Below, in pieces: positions 1-6,704 of a stretch of DNA of 53,925 nt (position 1 is its first letter; every line of letters begins with the position of its first letter). The stretch comes from Gemmatimonadaceae bacterium. GTDB lineage: Bacteria; Gemmatimonadota; Gemmatimonadetes; Gemmatimonadales; Gemmatimonadaceae. Where the stretch lies: NCBI GenBank assembly GCA_025931335.1, contig JAICNG010000016.1, forward strand, positions 1 through 53,925. Reading direction: 5' to 3'. The notes beneath the pieces are model-generated. The model was not told the DNA's origin and ran no database searches. It saw nothing but the letters and a program-made list of their open reading frames with translations. The translations under genes were made by a program, and so were the position numbers.

Positions 1-291
1 AGCGCCGGCGCCAACGCGCTGTTGCGGGATGGCGCGATCGTCATCGCGGACGTGGCGGACGCGCTTCAGCTGGCCGGGCTGACACCGCCCTCCCGGCGCC
101 CCGATCCCGACATCAGCACCGCCGCCGAACGCGCCGTGTGGACCGCGCTTGCCGACGGTGCGCTCGACGTCGACACGCTCACCATGCGCTCGGGGCTGCC
201 CGCGCGCGAATGCCTGGCGGCCGTGACGACGCTCGAGCTCGGCGGCGCCATTGAATGCGCCCTCACCGGCGAGATTCGGCGTCGCTTCTAG
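1..291 (+). CDS. dprA: DNA-processing protein DprA, C-terminal fragment
   Basis: The frame is open from the first base, so this is the 3' end of a gene starting outside the window. The first residues, SAGANALLRDGA, match the end of the DprA Rossmann-like core (family pattern G-T-N-x-L-x-x-x-G-A). About 60 residues of winged-helix type follow (ERAVWTALADG through LGGAIE), as in the DprA C-terminal domain. DprA protects incoming single-stranded DNA and loads RecA in natural transformation. Whether this organism is competent cannot be told from one gene. It is followed by a non-coding hairpin element and then hemW. Confidence 0.85.
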   Translation, partial: SAGANALLRDGAIVIADVADALQLAGLTPPSRRPDPDISTAAERAVWTALADGALDVDTLTMRSGLPARECLAAVTTLELGGAIECALTGEIRRRF

Positions 292-403
292 TGAACTGCG
301 TCCCAGGTCCTGAGTGCAGGGGGTCCACGGAGCCGCAGCGACGTGCGAACGGCAACCTCGCATGAACACGGATTCCTCGACGGCAAAAACAACACGGCAA
401 CGG

Positions 404-519
404 CAATTGTACCGCAGAGAACGCAGAGGACGCAGAGAAACGTCACCCACAGCGGCTTTTGACAACGACTCCAGCGGGTGCAGTCCTCTGCGCTCTCCGC
501 GTTCTCGGCGGTAAAATTG
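404..519. repeat. Intergenic hairpin with 9-base iterated arms (element a)
   Basis: The left arm (about 404-435) is three units of the form ACCGCAGAG / AACGCAGAG / GACGCAGAG. The right arm (about 486-519) is its imperfect inverted complement (CTCTGCG, CTCTCCGCG, TTCTCGGCGG). About 50 bases separate the arms. The surrounding gap between dprA and hemW (292-582) shows no gene. It is the first of a set of elements sharing this architecture. Confidence 0.75.
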
Positions 520-582
520 TCGTCGCGGTTGCCGTCGCCCTTACTGCCACTGCACTCACCAATTCAGACGCAGCTCACTAGA

Positions 583-1698
583 ATGACCCCTCCGCGCCCC
601 AGACATCTCTACGTCCACGTGCCGTTCTGCGCGCGGCGATGCTCGTATTGCGACTTCTCCATCGCCGTCCGTCGTGACGTGCCGGTCGAGGAGTACACAC
701 AGGCGCTCCTCGCCGAGCTGGATTTACGCTCCCCGTCCAGCGAGGGCGAACGCGGGGGGCTCGATACGCTGTACCTCGGCGGCGGCACGCCGTCTCGGCT
801 CGGCGCGCGCGGAGTGGCCGCGCTCGTCAGCGCGATCGACCAGCGGTTAGGCATCGCTACCGATGCCGAGGTCACGATCGAGGCCAACCCCGACGACGTT
901 TCGGTCGACGCCGCGCGTGCGTGGCGCGATGCCGGCGTCAACCGCATGTCCCTCGGCGCGCAGTCCTTCGATTCGAAGGCGTTGGCGTGGATGCACCGCA
1001 CACACTCGAGCGAGCAGATCGGCGCCGCGGTGGATGCCGCGCGCGCCGGCGGAATAGACAACCTCTCGCTCGACCTCATCTTCGCGCTGCCACCCGCGCT
1101 CGAGCGCGACTGGCACGACGACTTGCGCCGGACGATCGCGCTGGCTCCTTCGCACGTGTCCCTCTACGGCCTCACCATCCACGAGCGCACCCCGCTCGCC
1201 CGCTGGCGCGATCGCGGTGAAACAACGGAAGCCCCCGACGAGACCTACGCGGCCGAGTTCCTCCTCGCGCATGAGGTGCTGGCGGGCGCCGGGTTCGAGC
1301 ACTACGAGGTGTCGAGCTACGCACGACCGGGGGCACGGTCGCGGCACAACGCCGCATACTGGTCCGGCGCCTCCTGGGCGGGGATCGGGCCGGCCGCGCA
1401 CGAGTTCGACGGCGCGAGACGCCGGTGGAACGTGGGGCCGTACGCCCAGTGGGTGCAGCTCGTCACGGCGGGCCGAGACCCGAAGGAGGGCGAGGAAGTC
1501 CTCTCACCCGAGAACCGCGAGGCGGAGCGAGTGTATTTGGGATTGCGAACGTCTTCGGGGCTCGCGGTGTCCGCATCCGAGGGCTCGAAGGCCGCGCGGT
1601 GGGTGGAAGCGGGGTGGGCCTCGCTCGAGCGGGGAGTGCTTCGGCTGACCCCGGAGGGATGGTTGCGCCTCGACGCCCTCGCTGCCGCCTTGACCTAA
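583..1698 (+). CDS. hemW: HemW-like radical SAM heme chaperone
   Basis: This is a 371-residue radical SAM protein. Cys16, Cys20 and Cys23 form the CX3CX2C site for the 4Fe-4S cluster, in HVPFCARRCSYCDF. The cysteines are followed by Asp-Phe rather than the extra Cys of true coproporphyrinogen dehydrogenase HemN, which points to HemW, a heme-binding and heme-transferring protein. GGGTPS (about residue 66) is the usual SAM-contact glycine motif, and the C-terminal HemN-type domain is present. I chose the ATG just before TPPRPRHLY because upstream in-frame codons run into the hairpin element. Older annotation would call this oxygen-independent coproporphyrinogen oxidase. It contains a TTA-GGC codon pair at 847. 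Confidence 0.9.
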   Translation: MTPPRPRHLYVHVPFCARRCSYCDFSIAVRRDVPVEEYTQALLAELDLRSPSSEGERGGLDTLYLGGGTPSRLGARGVAALVSAIDQRLGIATDAEVTIEANPDDVSVDAARAWRDAGVNRMSLGAQSFDSKALAWMHRTHSSEQIGAAVDAARAGGIDNLSLDLIFALPPALERDWHDDLRRTIALAPSHVSLYGLTIHERTPLARWRDRGETTEAPDETYAAEFLLAHEVLAGAGFEHYEVSSYARPGARSRHNAAYWSGASWAGIGPAAHEFDGARRRWNVGPYAQWVQLVTAGRDPKEGEEVLSPENREAERVYLGLRTSSGLAVSASEGSKAARWVEAGWASLERGVLRLTPEGWLRLDALAAALT

Positions 1699-1718
1699 CG
1701 GCAAGTTGTTACAATATT
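1690..1718 (+). promoter_or_regulatory. Candidate promoter of hrcA, possibly leaderless
   Basis: TTGACC (1690-1695), a 17-base spacer and AATATT (1713-1718) lie just ahead of the hrcA ATG at 1726. The predicted transcription start falls on or next to the start codon. No Shine-Dalgarno sequence is visible upstream of hrcA. No CIRCE inverted repeat (TTAGCACTC-N9-GAGTGCTAA) is present here. Confidence 0.35.
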
Positions 1719-1725
1719 TGCACTT

Positions 1726-2769
1726 ATGACGCACCAACCCCTCACCGATCGCGAGCGCCGCGTTCTGGAAGCGGTGATCCAGTCGTACGTCGAGACCGCC
1801 GAGCCCGCGGGCTCGCGTACGATCTCGCGGCGATTCGGGTTGGGTGTGTCGCCGGCCACCATCCGCAACACGATGAGCGACCTGGAAGAGAAGGGATATC
1901 TCTTCCATCCGCACACGTCGGCGGGCCGTGTGCCCACCGACATGGCGTACCGCGTCTACGTCGACTCGCTGATGCGCATATCGCCCGTGTCGACGCAGGA
2001 GAAGGATCGCCTGTACGAGCACGTCGCGTCGGGGGGTTCGGCGATCGAATCGATCCTCCGGCGCGCGGCGCAGATGCTTGGCGTCCTCACGCAGGAGCTG
2101 GGCGTGGCGGTGGGACCGCGCATCGAGGAAGCGGTACTCGAGCGACTCGAGATCATACGGGTGTCGTCGGAGCGGATGCTGCTCGTGCTTCGGCTGCGCG
2201 GCGGGGCTGTGCACAGCATCTTCGTCGAGGTCCGGTCGGAGATGGCCGAAACCGCCCTCGCCGCCGTCGCGTTGGTTCTCAATGAGCGACTGGGCGGCCT
2301 CACGCTGCGACAGATTCGCCAGACGATCCCGGACCGGTTGCGCGACGCGCCGACGCCGACGGAGGCGCGCGAGCTCCTCAACATCTTCGTGCAGGAGGGG
2401 GATCACCTGTTCGACGTGGCGGCGACGTCGGGCCCGGAGAGCGTGCTCTTGAGCGGGACGTCGAAGCTGGTAGAGCAGCCGGAATTCGCGAGCGGTGAGA
2501 ACATGCGCCGCCTGCTTCAGCTGACGGACATGCCCGGCGAGCTGGCGACGTTGCTGCGCGGTCGCGGGGAGACGCCGGGCCTAACGATCACGATCGGCAA
2601 CGAGCACAGCGATCCCGCCCTGGCGTCGTTTACCGTGGTGACGTCGGAGTACCATGCGGGTGCGCTGTCCGGGGTGATCGGCGTGATCGGCCCGACGCGC
2701 ATGCCGTACGACAAGATCGTCTCGTTGGTGAATCACACGTCACGCATGTTGACGGAGTTGCTCGATTAG
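1726..2769 (+). CDS. hrcA: Heat-inducible transcription repressor HrcA
   Basis: This 347-residue protein matches HrcA along its length. The N-terminal winged helix includes LTDRERRVLEAVIQSYVETA and GVSPATIRNTMSDLEEKGYL, and SAGRVPTDMAYRVYVD is the conserved segment after it. The rest is the dimerisation and GAF-like region. HrcA represses groE/dnaK-type chaperone operons by binding CIRCE and is kept active by GroEL. Here it lies upstream of dnaJ, but grpE and dnaK, often located between these two genes, are missing, and no CIRCE is visible in the window. Its targets are therefore presumably elsewhere. Confidence 0.93.
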   Translation: MTHQPLTDRERRVLEAVIQSYVETAEPAGSRTISRRFGLGVSPATIRNTMSDLEEKGYLFHPHTSAGRVPTDMAYRVYVDSLMRISPVSTQEKDRLYEHVASGGSAIESILRRAAQMLGVLTQELGVAVGPRIEEAVLERLEIIRVSSERMLLVLRLRGGAVHSIFVEVRSEMAETALAAVALVLNERLGGLTLRQIRQTIPDRLRDAPTPTEARELLNIFVQEGDHLFDVAATSGPESVLLSGTSKLVEQPEFASGENMRRLLQLTDMPGELATLLRGRGETPGLTITIGNEHSDPALASFTVVTSEYHAGALSGVIGVIGPTRMPYDKIVSLVNHTSRMLTELLD

Positions 2770-2782
2770 ATTCCTCTGGCGC

Positions 2783-3053
2783 GCAACGAGCCTCCGGGCT
2801 GGCATCCAAGTTCAAAGTGGGGACGCGGATGCGGCGGATGCAGCGGATTCTGCGGATTGCGCTGGGCGCATGGAGCCTCCCTCTACAGAAACAAAAAAAC
2901 AGTGGCTTTGGGTCGCGCGAGGAGATTTTTTGGCGCCTGGACCAATCCGCCTGATCCGCTGCATCCGCCGCATCCGCGTCCCCCTTTGAACTTGGATGCC
3001 CGCCCGATGGCTCGTTCCCCTTTGAACCTGGACGCCCGCCCGATGGCTCGTTG
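2783..3053. repeat. Long intergenic hairpin with 9-base units plus a direct duplication (element b)
   Basis: The left arm (2783-2858) and right arm (2944-3016) are near-complementary over about 70 bases. Each contains 9-base iterations such as GCGGATGCG / GCGGATGCA / GCGGATTCT. The outer part of the right arm, CCTTTGAACTTGGATGCC through GGCTCGTT, is repeated directly once more (about 3017-3053) with a few substitutions. The element fills most of the hrcA-dnaJ gap, which holds no convincing gene. Confidence 0.8.
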
Positions 3054-3087
3054 CGCGACAAAAAGAGAAGCTCCCTTCACCTGACCC

Positions 3088-4221
3088 ATGGCTGATTTCT
3101 ACACAACGCTCGGCGTCCCCCGCGCGGCCTCCGATGACGAGATCAAGAAAGCGTATCGGAAGCTGGCGATGACGTACCATCCGGATCGCAACAACGGATC
3201 CAAGGAGGCCGAGGAAAGATTCAAGGAGATCACCGAAGCGTACGATGTGCTTCGGAATCCCGAGAAGCGCGCGATGTACGACCGCTACGGCGAGGCGGGG
3301 CTTCGCGGTGGCGGGATGGGCGGCTTCCATCACGTCGACCTCTCCGAGGCGCTCAGCATCTTCATGCGCGACATCGGCGGGCTGGGCGGCTTCGAGGAGC
3401 TCTTCGGCGGAGGGCGCGGGCGCGGGACATCGCGCACTGGCGCCGACGTGAAGGTCACGATCTCGCTCACGCTCGCCGAGGTGGCGACGGGAGTCGAGAA
3501 GACGATCGTGGCGAAGCTCCTCGACCCCTGCGACAAGTGCCGGGGCAGCGGAGCGGAGGCGGGCAGCGCGCCCACGCGGTGTCCGACCTGTCACGGCAGC
3601 GGCGAAGTGCGTCGCGCCCAGCAGTCCTTTTTCGGGCAGTTCGTCAGCGTCGCGCCCTGTCCGACCTGCGCCGGCCAGGGCAAGGTCATCGGCCAGCCGT
3701 GCAAGAAGTGCAAGGGCGAGGGCCGCGTCCGCGGCGAGCACAACATTCCGGTGAACGTGCCGGCGGGCGTGTCGACCGGGCAGTACATGACGCTGCGCGG
3801 AGCGGGGAGCGTGGGACCGCGTGGGGGCGCTCGCGGCGACATTCTCGTCGTGTTCGAGGTCGAGGAGGATCCCCGGTTCGAGCGCGACGGGGAGGACCTG
3901 TTCACCGAGGCGCTGGTCTCCTATCCGCAGCTCGTGCTCGGGGGCGACGTCGAGGTGCCGACCGTCACCGGCGCGGTGACGCTGCGGCTGCCCGGCGGAA
4001 CGCAGAGCGGCCAGGTCTTCAAGCTTCGCGGACGCGGCCTTCCGCGCGTGAACGCGTCGGGCGTCGGTGATCTCAACGTCCGTGTGCAGCTGTGGACGCC
4101 CCAGGAGATGTCCGCGGAGGAGCAAGCGCTCGTGCGCCAGCTCGCCGAGCAGGGCGCGAAACCGCCTGCCTCACGCGAGAAAGGATTCTGGTCGAAGGTG
4201 AAGGAAGCGCTCGGCGCCTGA
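3088..4221 (+). CDS. dnaJ: Chaperone protein DnaJ
   Basis: A 377-residue class I Hsp40. The J domain (residues 1-70) carries HPD at 31-33. A short Gly-rich linker follows. Four zinc-finger motifs of CxxCxGxG type (about residues 148-210) read CDKCRGSG, CPTCHGSG, CPTCAGQG and CKKCKGEG. The C-terminal substrate-binding domains complete it. DnaJ stimulates the DnaK ATPase and delivers unfolded clients. The glycine/phenylalanine region is shorter than in E. coli DnaJ. The stop codon overlaps the start of prmA (TGATG), so the two are translationally coupled. Confidence 0.95.
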   Translation: MADFYTTLGVPRAASDDEIKKAYRKLAMTYHPDRNNGSKEAEERFKEITEAYDVLRNPEKRAMYDRYGEAGLRGGGMGGFHHVDLSEALSIFMRDIGGLGGFEELFGGGRGRGTSRTGADVKVTISLTLAEVATGVEKTIVAKLLDPCDKCRGSGAEAGSAPTRCPTCHGSGEVRRAQQSFFGQFVSVAPCPTCAGQGKVIGQPCKKCKGEGRVRGEHNIPVNVPAGVSTGQYMTLRGAGSVGPRGGARGDILVVFEVEEDPRFERDGEDLFTEALVSYPQLVLGGDVEVPTVTGAVTLRLPGGTQSGQVFKLRGRGLPRVNASGVGDLNVRVQLWTPQEMSAEEQALVRQLAEQGAKPPASREKGFWSKVKEALGA

Positions 4222-5048
4222 TGTCGTGGCTCGCGGTGCGGGTGGCCGGGGCGAGCGGGGCGACACGCGACGCAATCGCGGCCGCGCTCATCGACGCCGG
4301 TGCCGCCTGCGTGCAGGAAGAGCGGGACGACCTCATCACGTATCTGCCTGACGACGCGCCCCTCGACGCGGTACGCGGTGCCATCGCCAACGACGGCGGC
4401 GCGGTGCTCGAGCTCCGCGAGGCGCCCGCGACCGAGGTCGATCGTCCCTGGGTCTCGACGGTCGGCATCTCCCGCGCCGGGCGCTTCATCGTCGCGCCGC
4501 CCTGGCTCGACGTCGAGCCCGCGGCTGGCGAGATGGTCATCGTCATCGATCCGGCGATGGCCTTCGGCACCGGCGAGCACGCGACGACGCGTGGAGTCCT
4601 TCGACTCATGGAAGGTGTGGTCGAGGCCGGTGATCGCGTCGCCGATCTCGGGGCAGGGAGCGCCGTGCTCGCCATCGCGGCCGCACGCCTCGGCGCCTCG
4701 CGAGTGGCGGCGATCGAGATGGATCCCGATGCCGTTGGCAACGCCGAGCAGAACGTCCTGGTGAACGACGTGGGCGATCGCGTGGTCGTGATCGAGGGAG
4801 ACGCCGAAACCATCCTCCCGCACGTCGCCCCGGTGCGCGTCGTGCTCGCCAACATCCTATCGTCGGTGTTGATCCCCCTGCTGTCGTTGGTGCGGCGGTC
4901 GCTCGAGCCGGGTGGCGCCGCGATCTTCTCCGGCATCCTCGTCGACGAGCGCGACGAGTTCGTGTCCGCGCTCGAGCGTGACGGATGGCGCGTCGAGCGC
5001 GAGCACATCGAGGACATGTGGTGGACGACGGTCGCTCGTCCGGCGTAG
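4221..5048 (+). CDS. prmA: Ribosomal protein L11 methyltransferase PrmA
   Basis: A 275-residue methyltransferase that trimethylates ribosomal protein L11. AFGTGEHATTR is the PrmA signature around the substrate and SAM site. DLGAGSAVLAIAAA is SAM motif I, with an alanine in place of the more usual second glycine, and LANIL is the catalytic-loop segment. The N-terminal 100 residues form the L11-recognition domain. The ATG overlapping the dnaJ stop by one base gives the usual family length and begins MSWLAVRV. The 3' end overlaps rsmE. Confidence 0.9.
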   Translation: MSWLAVRVAGASGATRDAIAAALIDAGAACVQEERDDLITYLPDDAPLDAVRGAIANDGGAVLELREAPATEVDRPWVSTVGISRAGRFIVAPPWLDVEPAAGEMVIVIDPAMAFGTGEHATTRGVLRLMEGVVEAGDRVADLGAGSAVLAIAAARLGASRVAAIEMDPDAVGNAEQNVLVNDVGDRVVVIEGDAETILPHVAPVRVVLANILSSVLIPLLSLVRRSLEPGGAAIFSGILVDERDEFVSALERDGWRVEREHIEDMWWTTVARPA

Positions 5049-5770
5049 CGACGTTCTTCTGCGACGAGCCACCCCAGGTGGGTCGCGCGACCGAGCTCGG
5101 GGAGAGCGAGGCACACCACGCGCGAGTGCGTCGCCTCGAGAAGGGCGACCGCGTTCGCCTGGTGGATGGCGCGGGAACCGTTGCGAGCGGACTCCTCGCG
5201 CGGGTCGCGAAAGCGGGGGTGACCGTCGACGTCACCGACGTGTCGCACGTCGGTCCCTTGCCGCCCATTCACTTGCTGGCCCCGGTCGCCGACCGCGACC
5301 GGATGCTCTGGCTCGCGGAAAAGGCGACCGAGCTGGGCCTAACGAGCTGGCGCGGGGTGATGTGGCGCCGGTCGCGCGGCGTGGCACCGCGCGGGGAGGG
5401 GGACGCCTTTCGCGCGAAGCTTCGCGTACGGATGATCGCCGCTCTCACGCAATCCGGCGGGGCGTGGCTCCCGGCGATCTTGCCCGACGCGGGCGCGGAC
5501 GAGGCGGTGGAGACGGCGAAGCCGGGCGTCCACTTTCTCCTCGACGTGGCCGGCGAGCCGATGCTGACCCTTCCTGTCACGCCGCCCCTCACGATCGCCG
5601 TGGGACCGGAGGGCGGCCTGGACGACGAGGAGCGTGCGCGCCTCGCGCTCGCTGGTTGGATGCCCGTTTCGCTCGGAGTTACTACCTTACGCTTTGAAAC
5701 CGCTGGCACGGCGGCGCTCGCCATCGCGCGCGCCGCCCTGGCGGCCAACGTGGAGAGCGCGCGTGGCTGA
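5021..5770 (+). CDS. rsmE: 16S rRNA m3U1498 methyltransferase RsmE
   Basis: A SPOUT-class (trefoil knot) methyltransferase for U1498 of 16S rRNA. Knot motifs are GPEGGLDDEE near residue 192 and LRFETAGTAAL near the C terminus (family LR-x-ETA). The N-terminal PUA-like domain holds EAHHARVRRLEKGD. Start choice: the GTG at 5021 has GAGG seven bases upstream; the GTG at 5018 and an in-frame start at 4985 are alternatives. It overlaps prmA by about 28 bases and hinT by 8 bases. One of the window's three TTA codons not followed by GGC is near its end. Confidence 0.88.
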   Translation: MDDGRSSGVATFFCDEPPQVGRATELGESEAHHARVRRLEKGDRVRLVDGAGTVASGLLARVAKAGVTVDVTDVSHVGPLPPIHLLAPVADRDRMLWLAEKATELGLTSWRGVMWRRSRGVAPRGEGDAFRAKLRVRMIAALTQSGGAWLPAILPDAGADEAVETAKPGVHFLLDVAGEPMLTLPVTPPLTIAVGPEGGLDDEERARLALAGWMPVSLGVTTLRFETAGTAALAIARAALAANVESARG

Positions 5771-6104
5771 CGACTGTCTCTTTTGTCGCATTGTTCGCAA
5801 CGAGATTCCCGCCAAGGTGATCGCCAAGACCGACGACTGCATCGCCTTCCGCGACATCAACCCGCAGGCGCCATCGCACGTGCTCATCATCCCGCGTGAG
5901 CACGTCCCGTCGCTGAATCAGCTTCGCGATCCCGAGGTCGTGGGCCGGATGGCGATGCTCGCCGCGGAGATCGCGAAACAGGAGGGGATCGCCGACAGCG
6001 GATATCGCACGGTGATCAACACCAACGCGGACGCGGGCCAGACGGTCTTTCACATCCACATGCACTTGCTCGGAGGGCGCGGTATGGGGTGGCCGCCCGG
6101 CTGA
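5763..6104 (+). CDS. hinT: HIT-family nucleotide phosphoramidase HinT
   Basis: A 113-residue histidine-triad protein. HIHMHLLGG near the C terminus is the H-x-H-x-H-x-x catalytic motif. CLFCRIV near the N terminus and INPQAPSHVLIIPREH are the other conserved segments. HinT hydrolyses purine nucleoside phosphoramidates and acyl-adenylates; its in vivo role is not settled. The start is the GTG that overlaps the 3' end of rsmE. It is co-directional with and tightly packed behind the rRNA/L11 methyltransferase genes. Confidence 0.9.
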   Translation: MADDCLFCRIVRNEIPAKVIAKTDDCIAFRDINPQAPSHVLIIPREHVPSLNQLRDPEVVGRMAMLAAEIAKQEGIADSGYRTVINTNADAGQTVFHIHMHLLGGRGMGWPPG

Positions 6105-6117
6105 GGACGTTCGTCGC

Positions 6118-6146
6118 TTGCCCTCCGGGTACGCCATTTCTAGCTT
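6118..6146 (+). promoter_or_regulatory. Candidate promoter of yqeY, possibly leaderless
   Basis: TTGCCC (6118-6123), a 17-base spacer and TAGCTT (6141-6146) are followed six bases later by the GTG start of yqeY. No Shine-Dalgarno sequence separates the -10-like hexamer from the start codon. Confidence 0.35.
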
Positions 6147-6152
6147 CCATAC

Positions 6153-6596
6153 GTGTCCGCTCTCCTCGCCCGCCTCCAGGCCGACCTCACAACCGCCCGC
6201 AAGGCCCAGGACAAACCGAGAACGCTCCTTCTCGGGACCATTCTGGCCGACATCAAGAACCGCAAGATCGAGCTGCGCCGCGACCCGACCGACGATGATG
6301 TCGTCGAGGTGCTCCGCAAGGGCATCAAGCGACGGCGCGAGTCGATCGAGGCGTACGACAAGGGCGGCCGCGCCGACCTGTCCGACAAGGAGCGCGCCGA
6401 GGTCGCGGCGCTCGAGCAATACCTGCCCGCACAGGTGGGCGACGACGAGATTCGCGCCGCCGTTCGCGCCGCGATCGCCGGTGGTGCCGCGAATATCGGC
6501 GCGGTGATGGGCAAGGTGATGCCGCAGTTCAAGGGACGCGCCGAGGGTGGGACCATCAACACCATCGCGCGAGAAGAGCTGGCTGCTCGGACATGA
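6153..6596 (+). CDS. yqeY: GatB/YqeY domain protein
   Basis: A 147-residue stand-alone YqeY protein. This helical domain is also fused to the C terminus of the GatB subunit of the tRNA amidotransferase and to some glutaminyl-tRNA synthetases, where it helps bind tRNA. Diagnostic segments are LLLGTILADIKNRKIEL, SIEAYDKGGRADLSDKE, LEQYLPAQ and GAVMGKVMPQFKGRA. The function of free-standing YqeY is not firmly known. Start is a GTG with no visible ribosome-binding site, consistent with the leaderless promoter proposed just upstream. A hairpin element follows the stop codon. Confidence 0.88.
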   Translation: MSALLARLQADLTTARKAQDKPRTLLLGTILADIKNRKIELRRDPTDDDVVEVLRKGIKRRRESIEAYDKGGRADLSDKERAEVAALEQYLPAQVGDDEIRAAVRAAIAGGAANIGAVMGKVMPQFKGRAEGGTINTIAREELAART

Positions 6597-6602
6597 GGAG
6601 AA

Positions 6603-6678
6603 CCAAGGGTTCGAGGGGATCCACGGCGGTCGAAGGCGGTCAAGGGGCGTTCCCCTTCGACCGCCTTTGATCCCTTGG
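6603..6678. repeat. Intergenic hairpin with about 9-base units (element c)
   Basis: The left arm (6603-6647) contains CGGTCGAAGG and CGGTCAAGGGG iterations. The right arm (6652-6678) is its inverted complement (CCCCTTCGACCGCC, TTTGATCCCTTGG). The loop is only four bases. It lies between yqeY and mutS2 and ends about 27 bases before the mutS2 start. Confidence 0.75.
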
Positions 6679-6704
6679 CCCCCTTCGCTCCCGCTGTTCG
6701 CACG

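Noticed and set aside
404-519. CRISPR array reading of the iterated elements
   Set aside because: Units are 7-9 bases with no spacers, arms are inverted rather than direct across the loop, and no cas gene is present.
1640-3090. CIRCE operator near hrcA or dnaJ
   Set aside because: Searched for TTAGCACTC-N9-GAGTGCTAA and close variants on both sides of hrcA. Only GGCAAGTTG/TTGCACTT-like fragments are present, without the inverted partner.
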